From Sebastes aleutianus (taxonomy: Eukaryota > Chordata > Actinopteri > Perciformes > Sebastidae), in the NCBI GenBank assembly GCA_916700875.1, contig CAKAKS010000039.1, forward strand, positions 26,810,315 to 26,874,314: 64,000 bases of DNA. Reading direction: 5' to 3'. Each line of letters starts with the position of its first letter. The stretch's first letter is position 1. The notes below the pieces were generated by a model. The model saw only the letters and a program-made list of their open reading frames with translations, searched no databases and was not told the origin of the DNA. This document shows, piece by piece, positions 31,003-44,310 of this stretch. Both the position numbers and the translations under genes were made by a program.

Positions 31003-31264
31003 GGTCTCTGTGGCTCAGAGGGTAGAGCAGGTTGTCCACCAATCTGAAGGTCGTCGGTTCGATCCCCGGCTGCTCCAGGTCACATGTCGATGTGTCCATT
31101 AGATCCTGATGGGCAAATTTGGCACCTTAGTAGCCTCTGCTATCAGTGTATGAATGAATGGGTGAATACTGTCAAGTAGTGTAAAGCGCTTTGAGTGGTC
31201 GGAAGACTAGAAAAGCGTTATATAAATGCAAATCCATCTATATAAATGCAAGTCCATTTACCAT
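31003..31264 (+). repeat. tRNA-derived SINE
   Basis: The head GGTCTCTGTGGCTCAGAGGG carries a pol III A box (31011-31022), and GGTTCGATCCC at 31056-31066 is a B box, spaced as in a tRNA. The tail has GTGTAAAGCGCTTTGAGTGG, GAAGACTAGAAAAGCG and TATATAAATGCAAGTCCATT, widespread in teleost SINEs. CAGAAGCT before and after (30990, 31278) may be remains of target duplication. It is not a functional tRNA gene: the anticodon arm is disrupted and the element continues well past the tRNA region. Confidence 0.85.
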
Positions 31265-31742
31265 TGGTCTATGTGTTCAGAAGCTGTGCAGTTAAAAAAA
31301 AAAGCTCCTTACCAGACTGTTGCCGCAAAAGGATTTCGCTTTTAATAGTTTATTTCTCGTGTGGAGAAATGTGTCCTTGAATTTGTTCTTTTCTTTTCTT
31401 AAAAGCTGTGGTGAAATTATAGTGTGGAAAAAAGAGAGAGAAGCAAATGCGCGTTAAAGCCATGCATGGCAAAATAGAGATTTTCAGCACCTGTAGCGGC
31501 GGACAGCTCCACACATCTGGCCAGATGCCTCCCAGCAAGGACACGAGAGGAAGCAGAGTCTTTAGTTACACCGGCTGAATCTCAAATACACTCCTAGGAC
31601 ACACACAGGCCTGCTCTCACATAGTTAATTTAGGACAATTTTACTACTTTATATTTATTTTTCTTCTTCTAAAAAAAAAAGAAGGTTTCCTCACTTGGTC
31701 TAACTAAACCCTAGATGTGTTATTTCACTATGTTATACAATC

Positions 31743-32651
31743 AGGGCCGGCTCTAGCCCTTTTGGTGCCCTATAGGAGGACTTCAGATTTGGAGCCACCC
31801 CCACCACCCCTATAGTCCCGTAAACCGCAATACACGTCAGACATCACAATGGTTTTAAGACAAAAATTAAGATTTTTATTTTCATAAATAAAGTTTTTAT
31901 TATAATTAGGGCTGTCAAAGTGAACGCGATGATAAAGCACACAAATTCGTTTTTAATTTCATTAACGCATTAACGCAACTTTTAGGTTGTAGCAGGCTCA
32001 GTTTTAAAGCTAGAGTGAAAAATACCGGCAACATATGAGACTGGAATTGGAACCAACCGTGTTGTACTAGCTTGTCGGGCAGGAGGCTAAAACTTACGCT
32101 AAATCTTTGGGAGGAAAAACTGGCATGGCCATTTTCTCAAGATATGTGAATGAAAATGGGTTCTATAGGTACCTACGAGTCTTGGGCAAGTCAGCACACT
32201 GACACACAGACAGCTGTTGTTTTCCATGTTATGATTTGAGCATATTTTTAATGCTAAATGCAGTACCTGTGAGGGTTTCTGGACAATATTTCTCATTGCT
32301 TTGTGATGTTAATTGATCTCCAATAATAAATATATAGATACATTTGCATAAAGCAAGCATATTTGTCCACTCCCATGTTGATAAGAGTATTAAATACTTG
32401 ACAAATCTCCCTTTAAGGTAAATTTTGAACAGATAAATAATGTGCGACCAATTTACGATTAATCACGATTAATCATGGATAATCATGCGATATATCGCAA
32501 TTAAATATTTTAATCGATTGACAGCGCTAATTATGATATAAATAAACAATTGGTCCCTGATATTGTTGGCTTGAAAGTGTTTAGTCGTTTAAAAAAAAAT
32601 TCTTTTAGAGGGCGACCCGCCCCTGCACGGCCTATGCCTTCAGTCGGCCCT
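31743..32651. mobile_element. GGGCCGGC-family TIR element, copy 2, split by a TA MITE
   Basis: Left end AGGGCCGGCTCTAGCCCTTT and right end GCCTATGCCTTCAGTCGGCC are the family's termini. The body (ATGGTTTTAAGAC, AACAATTGGTCCCTGATATT, GTGTTTAGTCG) matches copies 1 and 3. It is interrupted at 31909-32527. Confidence 0.7.
31909..32527 (-). mobile_element. TA-flanked MITE, copy 4 (nested)
   Basis: GGGCTGTCAAAGTGAACGCG at the left, TTTTAATCGATTGACAGCGC at the right, TA on both sides within AATTA...TAATT. Inserted in the GGGCCGGC element. Confidence 0.85.
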
Positions 32652-33155
32652 GTTACAACTGATTAAAATGAGCTGAAACTGGCTCCAAAAAAAACTAAAG
32701 GAGACTACTGATGGCAGCATGAGAAGTGTGAAGGCCAAGATGTATCATGCATATCATTCATTTTTTTGTCAAAGTCCCAAATTATTCTGGGTAAATCGCC
32801 TTGGGATGTGTCAGTGACAGGCAGCCTCCTTCTGGCAGGGTCTGAGGTGTCAAAATGGAAACTGGAGCGCAGCCAGGATTCACTATTTACATAAACCCCC
32901 CTAACATGAGCTTGTACTGGGGGGGGGTAACGCAATCTGAGGCTCGCACACGGATGCATACATACACCCACATGTACACACACACACACACATGCGCGCA
33001 CCAAATGGTGTGACACAGCACATACAATCTGTAGCCATGAGAGAAATTCAGTGCTAACAGGTGTTCAAACAGTCCGCTCGGTACATTCTTCCAATTATTG
33101 CAATTAGATGCTGCCTGGTTACCACTCCATAATGTACAACTGCTGTGGAGGAGTG

Positions 33156-33232
<77 letters not shown>

Positions 33233-33979
33233 TGGAGAGGATGGCAGAGACGGACAGAGATAGAGGTAAAACAACAGGAGAGAGACCGAGAGCCCTCAGT
33301 GCATTTGTGATGATGCCGCGATTGTTGCTACCTGTGGAGGATGAAAAAAAAAGGAAAAAAAGCAGTGTGAATTATATACTATTGAGTGAACGCGCTGTGA
33401 ATGCATAACTAATCCCTCTTTGCCCAGAGTCATTATCAGCTTTAGCAGATTGTCTAGAAACTGCAGGCTTTTTTCGCCCTCCGGTGCAGACAACTGTGTT
33501 TGATTTCAAATATAAAAAAGCGGGCAGGCTCCCTCGGTACAGTGGAGTGATCGGTGGGTTTTAGATAAACTGGTTTTCTGTTGTGCGTGTAGATGCACGG
33601 CATACCGATTGGATTGGGCCTCGGCTGTGAAGTGAAGCCGTTTTGTGGGGAAGTGGAGTGAATAAAATGTGAACGATTACTTTCATTATCGATTAATCTG
33701 CTGATTATTCTCTCGGTCACAGAGCCCGAGGAGACATCCTCTAACGTCTTGTTTTGTCCGACCAACAGTCCAAAACAAAAAGATATCCACTTCCCGTTGA
33801 TATGAACCAGAGAAAAGCAGCACATACTCATATTTAAGAAGCTGGAACTGTCAACTGTTTGTGCTTAAAGGACAAAGTAGTTGATTTCCTGTCTATCGAC
33901 TAATTGTTGCAGCTCTATTAGTGACAGAGGCGTCTGTTGCCTTACATTGGAGCCATATTGTTTGGGTGAACATACACTC
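32652..33979. other. No gene recognised; long (GT)n tract
   Basis: A (GT)n tract of about 68 bases lies at 33163-33230. No exon or mobile element was identified in the rest. Confidence 0.4.
33163..33230 (+). repeat. (GT)n microsatellite
   Basis: An uninterrupted GT tract of about 68 bases, among the longest pure ones in the window; likely polymorphic. Confidence 0.9.
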
Positions 33980-34542
33980 CAGTCGCACAGCAGTACGTGA
34001 AATACTCACAAAATTTATTGTATTGATTCGTGTACATAGACACCAATTTAAACAATTTTTCATGATGGTCAGAATGTAATCCACGTAATTTTGAACTGGG
34101 AAATATAAAGAGTGATAAACGCCACGTAGGGAGGAGGTCTGGGTGGATCAAAAAACACAGGACTTTCGCCCAGGAGACCGGTGTTCATGTGAAACCAGAA
34201 GTCAAAGTTGATTTATTTGTCATGTAACTTCCGTACTTAAGTTACAGCACTTCCACAGTTATTTTAACCCAAAACACGATCTTTTCCTAAATCTAAATAG
34301 TTTTGCTCCCTAACCAAGTCAAACTGTTCCTAAACCTAACTAAGTAGTTTTAATTTGAAAAGACTGGAGCGGAAGTAGACACGTGCGTCACGTGTTGCTG
34401 GACATTCGTATGAAAAAGCACAAAAAACAGGTTGTTGAAAGTCGGGCTGAGCGTCATGAAAAAAAAAAGGGAAATTCGTGTCAATGTTCACGGATCAAAT
34501 AGATAATATTTCGTGACTATTTCACAAACTGCCCTGAGTCTG
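33980..34542. mobile_element. CAGTCGCAC-family TIR element, copy 2
   Basis: CAGTCGCACAGCAGTACGTG at the left and TTTCACAAACTGCCCTGAGT at the right, with the same body as copy 1 (CAGGACTTTCGCCCAGGAGA, AACTTCCGTACTTAAGTTAC). Nearby flanks GAACATAC and GAACACAT agree at 6 of 8 bases, a possible worn target duplication. Confidence 0.7.
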
Positions 34543-34882
34543 TGTTGGAACACATCCCTTCCTCTTTGGAGGAACAGAAAAAGAGAGTGTCCAGATTTTA
34601 ATGTACATTTCTGAGATCCCAAGGAGGTTTTTATAATGACATCATTCTTTAGTTGAGGTAAAAACATGAAAATCCTGAAGCAACCAGAGAATGACAAGAA
34701 GAGAGGAGTCTGTGATGGAGGACTCCGGTATTCCATCATGACGAGGGAACATCTTGATTTGATGAGTGATTGAGCTGTCGTACTTTACCGAGACCAGAGG
34801 GCAATCACAGCGGCCGCCGTCTTATCACGGAGCAAGAAAGACAGATAACAGGGTGCCATAAAGAGTGACATCTGAGCAATAT

Positions 34883-34918
<36 letters not shown>

Positions 34919-37918
34919 ATAGGTGAGCGTACACGTGTGTCGTATAGAGCGGGAGATGTTTGTGGCAGCTGTCGGCCTTGTTTGAACAGCAATCACAATC
35001 AGCAGCAACAGCAGCCGAGCGTGTGGTTGTGACAGCGCTGGTGGGAGACGCTCTGCTCCCCCACCTTCTGCTCCTCCTCCTCCTCCTCCTCCTCCTCCTC
35101 CTCCTCTTCTTCTTCCTGCACCCTCTGCTCCCCTCACTTCCTGTCTGCCTCCTCTCCTCCTGTTGCTCCTTTCACTTTCCCATCAGAAAAAAGTCACAGA
35201 TATTGCGCCAGTACCTCCGCAGTTGAGGCAGAATCTGAATCGATTCTCCCGGTTTAAGTTATCATAGCTTCAGATGTCTTTCAGTCCAACTTCAAAAAAG
35301 GCCCTCTGTACTACTACTGCTTGGCTACTTGTGATGGATTGCATTTCAATGAGTCTCAGTGTGGAAATTGGTTTCAGCAACAAAAAATAGGATACAGAAA
35401 AGCAAATTTGAGACTGAATATGAGACAAATATGGTATAAAACACTACAATTATCTTTTACATGTATCATTATCACTGCTGTTGTGTGTGGTTTTAAATTT
35501 AGCTAATAGCTTTTATGTTGTTCCATTTCCTTCTCTCTATCTCTCTTTTCCTTATGACAGTTGTTTCTGCAACTACGGGCATTTTTAAGTCCCAGCAATG
35601 AAATTTTGGATATATACTAATTTGCCCATCTTTACATAAAAAATAATTACTAAATAATGTGATTTAATAAAATTGATGAAGCATGTCCCACAACTGTGGT
35701 CTCAATTTTGAGATATGTAAAATGAGCTAATTCAATTATATTATGACATTATTTCAAATGATATTGTTTTATATACAGTACATATTACTTTACATTACTA
35801 ACAACATAAAATTATGTTTTTGTTTGCAAATCATTTATGGGATTTTTTTTTCATCTAAATGCTTCTGTCCCACACTTCTGAGTCCTTACTGCCACACTGA
35901 AGAAATACTATAGTGGAAGTTTTATTCAAAGCCAAACACATCTAGTTTGTTCTTTCATGTAGCTTAGTAATTGTGTATTTCTAACTACATTTAAAAATGA
36001 TTTAATATTTCTGTTGAATTCATGTATATTAGATACTAAGAGTCAAAGCGAACGAAGCAGACCTAACTGCCATTTATCTGCAATATTAGCAAAATTGTCA
36101 TTTTTGCCACATGTCTGTTAAGGACATGAGACATTAGAATTGCAATACCTGTCATAAAACACAACATATGTTATATTTGTGTGTGAAGACTGACATCTAT
36201 GGTTACTGTCAACATTTTTCAGGGTGTAGAGAAAATCAGGAAATCCCCCTATTTTTTTAATTTTATATTAATATTTAAAATGATGCACAATGATGATGAA
36301 AATTAATTTAAATATCTTAAGAATATTATAGAAATTAAAAAAGCAAAATGTATAAATTAACATTATTGTGATGTTGCAGTAAGGACATTTAGTAATAAAA
36401 AGTTTTTCTGATGGTTAAAATTAAAATACATAGAGAGTCAAAAGTGACAGAAACACCCTTATATTACGAGATATCGTGCAACATAACAAACATAGTGAGA
36501 TAAAGATTAAAAAATTATGGGATGCAAGGGATTATTAGTATATATAAAGAGAAGTGAATGGGAATGTCAGGGAATATGGGAAATACCCATGTATCTAAAA
36601 TGTCACATTTTATCTACGGAGTTTGGTGTAAAAGATCTGAAGGTTTATGTCAAAATCCGATTCCTTCCATCTTCAGCCACTCTGTTTTTTTTCTACACCT
36701 GGTCCTCGCGTCCCCCTCCTCCACTCTCCCACCTTCTTCTCCACGCTGCACCCCCACTCACACCCCCAACCCCCACCCCAACCCCCACCACCACTCCTCA
36801 CCCTCTGGTACCCCAGCCTCTTTTCTCCATCTTCCTCTGTTGTCTCCCTTCCCCTCATCTACTTAGGGAGCAGGCTAAATCCATTGTTTGATGTGGCCTT
36901 TTCATTCGCGGGAGGAAGGCAGAGAAGAGGAGAGGAGAGGGGGCAGGGTGGAGAGGTGAGGGAGGTGGAGGTGGAGGTGGAGTGGGTGCGGGGCGGGTGT
37001 CATTTGAGGATGGGAGAGAAAAGAGAAAGAGTCCTGCAGCAACAGGCTTGTCAATGTTTGTGGTTCAGGTTTCCTTTTTTTGGAGTTAGAGATCAGTTTT
37101 AATCAAGGAATATATAAATAAACGAGGAGGTCAAATATTAAATCGCAAATATTGACAACTTCCTGTTGCCGTGAGGTTTGAAACGGAACACTAAGACGTC
37201 TTTTGTATTTGGATTTCCTGTTGAAGTTTAATGTCCAAGAAAAATTAAATTGCATGTATTTTTCCTGCTGCAGCATATACAGTATATATACCTGCTCTGT
37301 GAATCCCATTCTGTGTGTGCTACTTACAGCACCCGGAAAGGAGAAATTAATATTTTACATTTTTCTGTCTTTGCATTTAGCAGTCAGAATGCTGTTAGTT
37401 CTCCGTCCATGAAGACTGAGAACTTGTTTTCACCTATTAAACCAGTTTATTTTAAACTGTATCAGTGTAGATATAGTCTTGACATAGACCAGTCATCCAC
37501 TACTCCATATATTATACACACTGAGATTTCGGACATTTATAAATCCTAATCATTCACAGGTGTAATGATACGTTTCTCATCTATAAAATGTGACTCATTG
37601 CATCATGGGATTGTTGGCAGAAAGCAGTACATGTAGACTCTCTTTACTCTTTCGTTCCATTGTGGCAATTTGATGACTCTATATAGTGAATACATTTCAC
37701 GTTCAGAATTCAGACGCTCAAATAAAATGGCCAGGGTCACAGTTACTGGCTAACAACCCACATTAACATTCCTGATATTGTCTCCTTTTTTCTCATGCTT
37801 GTAATTCGTCTCCTTCTTATCTTACCTTACAGACATGAAAAACATGTCTCGTCCTGCATATTAGCTTGTTGAATGAGCCACTGACTAAACGTTCACCAAG
37901 AGAGTCAGCTACAGCACA
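34543..37918. other. No gene recognised; microsatellites and skewed tracts
   Basis: Holds (GT)n at 34885-34917, a (CTC)n-rich tract at 35068-35116, a long AT-rich stretch (35250-36650), then a pyrimidine-rich tract (36695-36860) followed by a purine-rich tract (36905-37030). The reading frames over these tracts are low-complexity and not credible proteins. Confidence 0.4.
35068..35116 (+). repeat. (CTC)n trinucleotide tract
   Basis: About a dozen CTC units grading into CTT units; it produces false Leu- or Gly-rich reading frames. Confidence 0.85.
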
Positions 37919-38421
37919 ATAAAGGGATAGTTTGGGTGTTTTGAAGTGGGGTTGTATGAGGTACTTGTCCATAGTCAGTGTATTACCTACAGTAGATGGC
38001 GGTCAGCACGCCCCCAGCTTGGAGAAACAGACAGGAGTACTGACACCCGAGCAAAGCAATGTACTGCTGTGGACGGGGGCGGCAGAAAAATGTATTTTAG
38101 CCACCTAAAAGAAAGGCTCACGTAAAAAAATTGATATCCGCTTAGGTGTACGCTATATTTAGAATATTTTCACAGCTTTATCTTGCTGTCAGACAGCCCT
38201 TTCCTTCTCCTTTCCAACAGGGAACTGAACTGAAAGTGAAACTTATCCATGCTCTCTCCAAAGCCAGCAGGCTCAGATGACAAAAACAGTTCGGTGTCAG
38301 TGCTCCTGTCTGTTTCTCGATACTGGGGGCGTGCCGAACGTCATCTACTGTAAGTAATACACCTACTATCGATAAGTACCTCATACAAACCCACTTCAAA
38401 ACACCCAAACTATCCCTTTAA
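37919..38421. mobile_element. Foldback TIR element (AAAGGGATAGTTTGGGTG ends)
   Basis: Left AAAGGGATAGTTTGGGTGTT and right AACACCCAAACTATCCCTTT are near-perfect inverted repeats, and the pairing extends inward (TTGAAGTGGGGTTGTATGAG, ATTACCTACAGTAGATG) for well over 60 bases each side. The right flank is TTAA and the left reads ATAA, so a TTAA target is likely. No coding capacity. Confidence 0.75.
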
Positions 38422-39703
38422 ACATCTTTAACATCTTAAATATCTCTTCTTCATCTGTAAATGTAATTCGAGTCTATTTAGATGCTGGTGTAGCCCTTAG
38501 TTTTTATTACCACAAATTTATTTAATAAGTAATTTAATTAATATGATTTTTTTTTCACCTTTTGATTATATAAAACTATTAACCATAAAGGTAAAAATCA
38601 CTTTGATGTTTTTGTTTCGTGATTTCAGTTGGCAATGTTTTTTTTTTTGTTTTTTTTATCAATGGTGGCTATCATTGTTAAAGTTAACTACCTTTACTTC
38701 TGTTGATTCTGTTCAAATAATAAAGCTTCTAGCACAGATGAGAAATAAATGCAGAAGCTTTAATAAAGTGGCTTCATGTCACATTATTGTGTCAGTGAGA
38801 GAGCGAGACCAAATACAGAATTTTAGTTTCATTTATTATAACTCCAAAAGATATTTTTTTGGCACGCTTTATGAAATTATAATGTGAAAACCGGCTGTTT
38901 ATATTTTCAGGTGATTGACAAAAAATTTATTTCCTGAACTCATCTGAAAGGTGAATAAATTAACGACATCCTGGACTGACAGATGGTGGGATATGCTAAT
39001 TATGACTAGTTGGAGGGAAAAAAAACAGCAGTGAACACAAAGGCACACTGTGCAAAAACCAGAGTGGAGCATCAAAACGGACTAACGAGCAGTAAAGTGA
39101 TAACCCGTTCCCAGTGAGTGTGTGATGAGATCAAACCGCGGCCGGTTGATAAGTCAGAAGGATCTCCTCATCTGGTCTGACATTTGATCACCAGCTGTGG
39201 CACCTCTGCTGCTATCCTCCCTGTCTACTAGAAAACACAGGAGCAAATGAACATTGACGGTTGACTGACAGATCGGCTGAGAATTGATTGTTTTTATTCC
39301 CCCGTACTGAGAAAAAATAGTCTTATGAAAGGTGAGTTGTTTAAAACGGAGCAGGAAAAAGGTGCATTAAAGGCGTTGAGCTCGAGCTGCTCGGTCCTCG
39401 TGACGCGGGTTGTGAATCATGATTGGCTCGTAGAATAAAGGATGTGTCTGTCTGTCTGTCTGTCTGTTCTCTGACAGACTATAACATCTGAGCTGTCAGA
39501 CTCGCCCCTCTGCACAATGATAAGAAAGGACTTATTTCAATAGCGCTGACACAAAGGACTGTCAGCATAAAGGAAAATACAGATTAATGGAAATAAAGGA
39601 TCATGCTTGAAAAGTGGAAGGTCAGAGACAAGATCTGCATCATACACATGAGTGCTTGTGTATGTTACTATGGTACAAACAACACAATGTGTTTATTGTG
39701 TAA
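38422..39703. other. No gene recognised
   Basis: AT-rich with T runs near 38638-38660 and a short (GTCT)n at 39446-39468. No supported exon or mobile element. Confidence 0.35.
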
Positions 39704-40149
39704 AGGGCTGGCTTAAGGCATAGGCCATATAGGCGGTCGCCTAAGGCACCACCTTCAGGAGGAGGCTTATCGCCCTCTAAAAAAGAAAAATAAATACATA
39801 CATAATTTAAAAAAAAAAATGATAATGGGCATACTTCCTCATTTTCTGCATTGAGGTAACAAATGAACAAATAAATAAAGAAGGCAATACACTTTTTCAT
39901 ATCCTCGGCTGCACTTATTTGTTAATAAAAGTGTAAATTCTAGTGAAACTGACTAAACACTTTTAATCCAACAATATCAGGGACCAATTGTTTATTTATA
40001 CAGTTATTTATGAAAATAAAAATCTTAATTTTTGTATTAAAACCATTGTGATGTCTGACGTGTGTTGCGGTTTATGGGGTTAGGGTTCTCGAGGGTTGAA
40101 CCAAATTCGAATTTCGCCTTGGGCACCAAAAGGGCTAGAGCTGGCCCTG
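39704..40149. mobile_element. GGGCCGGC-family TIR element, copy 3
   Basis: Reverse orientation relative to copy 2: begins AAGGGCTGGCTTAAGGCATA and ends CTAGAGCTGGCCCTG. Flanking 8-mers ATTGTGTA and ATTGTAGA agree at 6 of 8 positions, pointing to a hAT-type 8-bp target duplication. This is the only copy in the window without a nested insertion. Confidence 0.7.
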
Positions 40150-40363
40150 ATTGTAGAAGTACAGCATGTGCATGTGAGAATGAATTTTGCTAAAAGGCAT
40201 GTCTCCTAATATTAAAAAAAAAATGTTTTTTATTGATTTATTTTGTTAAATGATTTCTTTTCTTATCTCTCCGGAGAAGAAATATAATCAGATCAGCAGG
40301 ATTAAAATTACATTTAATTTGAAAAAGATGCCCAGCGTGATAGCATGTACTTTCATGATGACA

Positions 40364-41011
40364 ACGTGAGCGATAATAACGCATTAACGCAACTTGCGAT
40401 CTTTAGGTTGTAGGTGGCTCAGTTTTAAATATAGCGTGAAGATGCTGGTACCATATGAAACCCTAAGGAATCCATTGGTACCAACCATGTCATACTAGCT
40501 TGTTGAGAAGGAGGCTAAATAACGCTCCAAACTTATGCTTAATTTTGGCGAAGAAAAACTGTCATGGCCATTTTCAAAGGGGTCCCTTGACCTCTGACCT
40601 CAAGATATGTGAATGAAAATGGGTTCTATGGGTACCCACGAGTCTCCCCTTTACAGACATTCCCACTTTATGATAATCACATGCAGTTTGGGGCAAGTCA
40701 TAGTCAAGTCAGCACACTGACACACTGACAGCTGTTGTTGCCTGTTGGGCTGCAGTTTGCCATGTTATGATTTGAGCTTCTTTTTTATGCTAAATGCAGT
40801 ACCTGTGAGGGTTTCTGGACAATATTTGTCATTGTTTTGCGTTGTTAATTGATCATACGTTTGCATAAAGGAAGCATATTTGTCCACTCCCATGTTGATG
40901 AGAGTATTAAATACTTGACAAATCTCCCTTTAAGGTACATTTTGAACAGATAAAATGTGTGAATAATTTGCGATGAATCTTGATTAACTATTTTAATCGA
41001 TTGACACCCCT
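40364..41011 (-). mobile_element. TA-flanked MITE, copy 5
   Basis: Body in minus orientation (GTTGTAGGTGGCTCAGTTTT, CCCTTTACAGACATTCCCAC, CAGTACCTGTGAGGG), right end TTTTAATCGATTGACACCCC followed by TA. The left terminal repeat is missing. Confidence 0.8.
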
Positions 41012-41013
41012 AT

Positions 41014-41840
41014 ATGAAACATTTATGTGCTAATTATCTGGCATTGTGAATACAATTCAGCTGCAGAAGGCCTATTCATTGGTTCATCTTTCATACAATG
41101 TTTGTTCAGAACAGCAAAGGTGAATCTGTGCAGATGTATTATATCTATTTGAATACAAACAACACAGATTGTTGCTTCATTTACACTTCAATGCATCGGA
41201 GCTGGCACACTGCATGTGAGTACATATAGAGAAGCCGAACAGCACTCACAGTTTCACATGTCTTAATTGGTGACTATTCACATCCCTGTGTATCAGACGG
41301 GGACGTGGAGGAAAAGCTCACAGAGCAGCACGCAGCATTGTTCATGTTTGACTGCACACTCACATCTCCATCAGGCCTTTCAGTCTATACAAAATGCACC
41401 AGCGCAGACAATTATGTATTCCTTCGGGCAGATTTGTATGTCTATTTTTGTGTGAATGACTACTGCGGTTAACGATTCACATTTTTCACTCCAAGGTCGA
41501 CGCAGAGTTCTCGAGCGAGAGGCAAAGCGCTTCCTCATCCACCTGCACACTGTGAGTAACCGTCAGCATATCGGCCATCTGCCGCCTCGTTTTCTCTCTA
41601 CGCGCTTCATTGTGTTGTTTCTCTGATTTGCACTACGTGTGTGTGTGTGTTGCTGTTTATTTTTTTTCTCTGAATGTAAGACCTTTTTTGCACGTTCCTC
41701 CACGTGTGAAGTCTGTTACGAGTCTGCATGCAGGTGTGAAAGCGCACACGCTCTGAGGTGATCATCTACTGCCTCGTTATGTGTGCGGCTTCTGTTGGTT
41801 TGTGTGATTTTGTGTTCTTTGTTTGCTGTTTCTCACAGTG

Positions 41841-41895
<55 letters not shown>

Positions 41896-42233
41896 GTGTG
41901 TGCAGTCTACAAGCATGATTTGTGTTTCCTAAGTTTGTGTGTGTGTGTGTGTGTGTGTCCTTGTATGTATGTGTGTGTGTGTTTATAATCCAAGGCCATT
42001 CAATAGCACCACATGGATCCATCCCATATCCTGGTCGCCATGGTTACCGGGGCCACTTATCACAGAGGGTCCCGGCAGATCAAACAGGTGTGCATCCTGA
42101 CGATGTCTCTCTTTGACGACTGTTGCTAGGAACCTTTGTTGCACACAATGCACAGGTGTTTGTTGCTGCCAGTGAAAACCAGCAGGAGCGCAAAAACATT
42201 GTCTTGATGTCCCAGTCTGAACTGGTGTGTGTG

Positions 42234-42269
<36 letters not shown>

Positions 42270-42476
42270 CTTGTACTTGTTGTCCTTGTGAGAAACAGTG
42301 TAATTTAGTTCTTCTGAAAGAGGATGTTCTTTGTAAAAAAAAAAAAAAAAAAGAAAAAGAGGTCATTTTGTGGGTCATCACTTCATCAAGTGTCTACTTT
42401 AGGACCTGAAGCTGGTTTAGGGGTTAGAACGGGAATAGGGGTTGAAGTTTAAACCTTATAGTTTTCTCTATAACAT
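41014..42476. other. No certain gene; two (GT)n tracts and one exon-like segment
   Basis: (GT)n at 41844-41893 and GT-rich tracts at 41936-41980 and 42225-42270; an A run at 42337-42352. The exon-like piece at 41496 is listed separately. The frame around 42000-42110 ending at a CAAACAG|GTGTGC donor lacks a good acceptor. Confidence 0.35.
41496..41551 (+). CDS. Weak candidate exon
   Basis: An acceptor-like CACATTTTTCACTCCAAG precedes and a donor-like ACT|GTGAGTAA follows. Entered in the phase left by the exon at 30571-30633, the 56 bases read RRRVLEREAKRFLIHLHT without a stop. No family is recognised, and by chance alone many such segments exist, so it stands or falls with transcript evidence. 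Confidence 0.15.
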
Positions 42477-42477
42477 T

Positions 42478-42708
42478 AAAGGGGCACTCCAGCAATTTAG
42501 TATTGCAGTTCCATAAGAGTAGGCTATTTAAGGACTTGCATGAGACAGAAAAGAAATCACTGCAGCAGAGGCTGAGATATCCAGGTTTTAATTCCCTAAC
42601 ATGAGTGTGAAGCTTCAAAAACATCAGATCCTACAATTCCCATAATGCATAATGCAACTCAATAGCATATTTCATTAGCCCCTATGGTATATATAAATAT
42701 ATATATTA
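42478..42708. repeat. TTAA-starting repeat carrying ZNF143-type motif copy 3
   Basis: TTAAAGGGGCACTCCAGCAA opens a repeat that includes CTGCAGCAGAGGCTGAGATA and, at 42631-42650, CTACAATTCCCATAATGCAT. The motif and its GAAGCTTCAAAA lead-in resemble the sequences upstream of DET1 at 3453 and 4660. The right end is obscured by an inserted TA MITE. Confidence 0.5.
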
Positions 42709-43429
42709 GGGCTGTCAATTGATTAAAAAATGTAATCGCAATAAATCGCATGATTGTCAATAGTTAATCGCGATTTATGATTTTTACACATTTTTTATCT
42801 GTTCAAAATGTACCTTAAAGGGAGATTTGTCAAGTATTTAATACTCTTATCAATATGGGAGTGGGTAAATATGCTTGCTTTATGCAAATGATTGTATATA
42901 TTTATCACTGGAAATCAATTAATACAAAACAATGACAAATATTGTCCAGAAACCCTCACAGGTACTGCATTAAGCATAAAAAATATGCTCAAATCATAAC
43001 ATGGCAAACTGCAGCCCAACAGGCAACAACAGCTGTCAGTGTGTCAGTGTGCTGACTTGACTATGACTTGCCCCAAACTGCATGTGATTATCATAAAGTG
43101 GGCATGACTGTAAAGGGGAGATTCGTGGGTACCCATAGAACCCATTTTCATTCACATATCTTGAGGTCAGAGGTCAAGGAACCCCTTTGAAAATGACCAT
43201 GCCAGTTTTTCCTCGCCAAAATTTAGCGCAAGTTTCCATTTTGCATTTCCCGACAAGCTAGTATGACATGATTGGTACCAATGGATTCCTAGTTTCATAT
43301 GATACCAATATCTTCACGCTATATTTAAAACTGAAAACTCTAGCTTTAAAACTGAGCCCGCTAAAATATTGCAGGTTACGTCAATGCGTTAAAGAAATTA
43401 GTGTCGTTAAAATTAATTTGCACCAGCCC
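42709..43429 (+). mobile_element. TA-flanked MITE, copy 6 (near full length)
   Basis: Starts GGGCTGTCAATTGATTAAAA and ends TTTGCACCAGCCC, with TA at both flanks (42707-42708, 43430-43431). At about 720 bp it is the longest uninterrupted copy here and the best guide to the family's structure. Confidence 0.85.
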
Positions 43430-43431
43430 TA

Positions 43432-44310
43432 ATGTTATGTAAATTCAAAATAGTAACATCAGACAATTTGTGCCTTTTTTTAGGTGGCAGGAGTGAAAAT
43501 TAGTCGCCCTCAACATTTGTTGTGTTATAGTTTCAGAATGAAAAAGACAGTTGGAGAACAATTGAATACAAAATAGGACTCTACAGGATGTTTTTTTTTT
43601 ACCTTGGCAACTATCATGTTTTTTCCCAAACGATGTACAACTTTTTAGGAGTTCTATTATCAAATGGCTGGAAAAATAGATCATATAGCTGCCATAATTC
43701 GGAAACAAATATCCCCGGTGGGATTCCCCTGGAACCCCCAAGGTTTTGGGCTGAGCCCTGAATGTTTAAACATCGGGCTCTATCCCTGCAAACAGCCCCA
43801 TAACTGTCATCAACGGTTCAGATATTGCTAAATCCTGATCGGTGCACAGAAATGCATGACATCACCTTTTTCCAGCTGAGCTCTTCAGCCCCGAAACATT
43901 TTGTGTTTACGTGAGACATCAGAAACTGAAATATGTTTCATGGCCTCTAAGGTAACAGTTAATGTTATGTATTTGGGTTTAGGGTTAACGGTGAAGCAAC
44001 AACAGCAAATATCTGCACCACTAATTGAGACACTGGAGATTCTGGATAAACTTCTTGTGTCAGGAAGCTGAAAATCCTCATTTAGGAGTGATATACAAAC
44101 TGTCTCCTGCACAACAGCAACAACATAGCTCTTTACCACCTCGGCCCCCTACTTCATACTCCTTACATTTCAAATCCTTCCTGAAGCTGCAGATGTGTAA
44201 AACTCCCTAGTGCAGCTTTAAGATTTTGTTCAGGGTTAGGGGAAAGGATGTAGTCAATAGAAAGAGAGAAAAAAAAGGAAAGGAAATCAAATAAAATGAA
44301 AGGACGGGCA
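43432..44310. other. No gene recognised
   Basis: No supported exon, repeat family or RNA gene. Apparent frames on both strands carry no motifs. Confidence 0.35.

Noticed and set aside
31003..31076. A tRNA gene
   Set aside because: A and B boxes are present, but the cloverleaf is imperfect and the sequence runs on into a SINE tail.
36517..37102. Overlapping frames of 102-151 codons
   Set aside because: They cover a pyrimidine-rich and then purine-rich tract, are Pro/His or Gly/Glu low-complexity, and conflict on overlapping frames.
41983..42381. A 132-codon minus-strand frame
   Set aside because: Its centre is (CA)n and the flanks show no family similarity or splice support.
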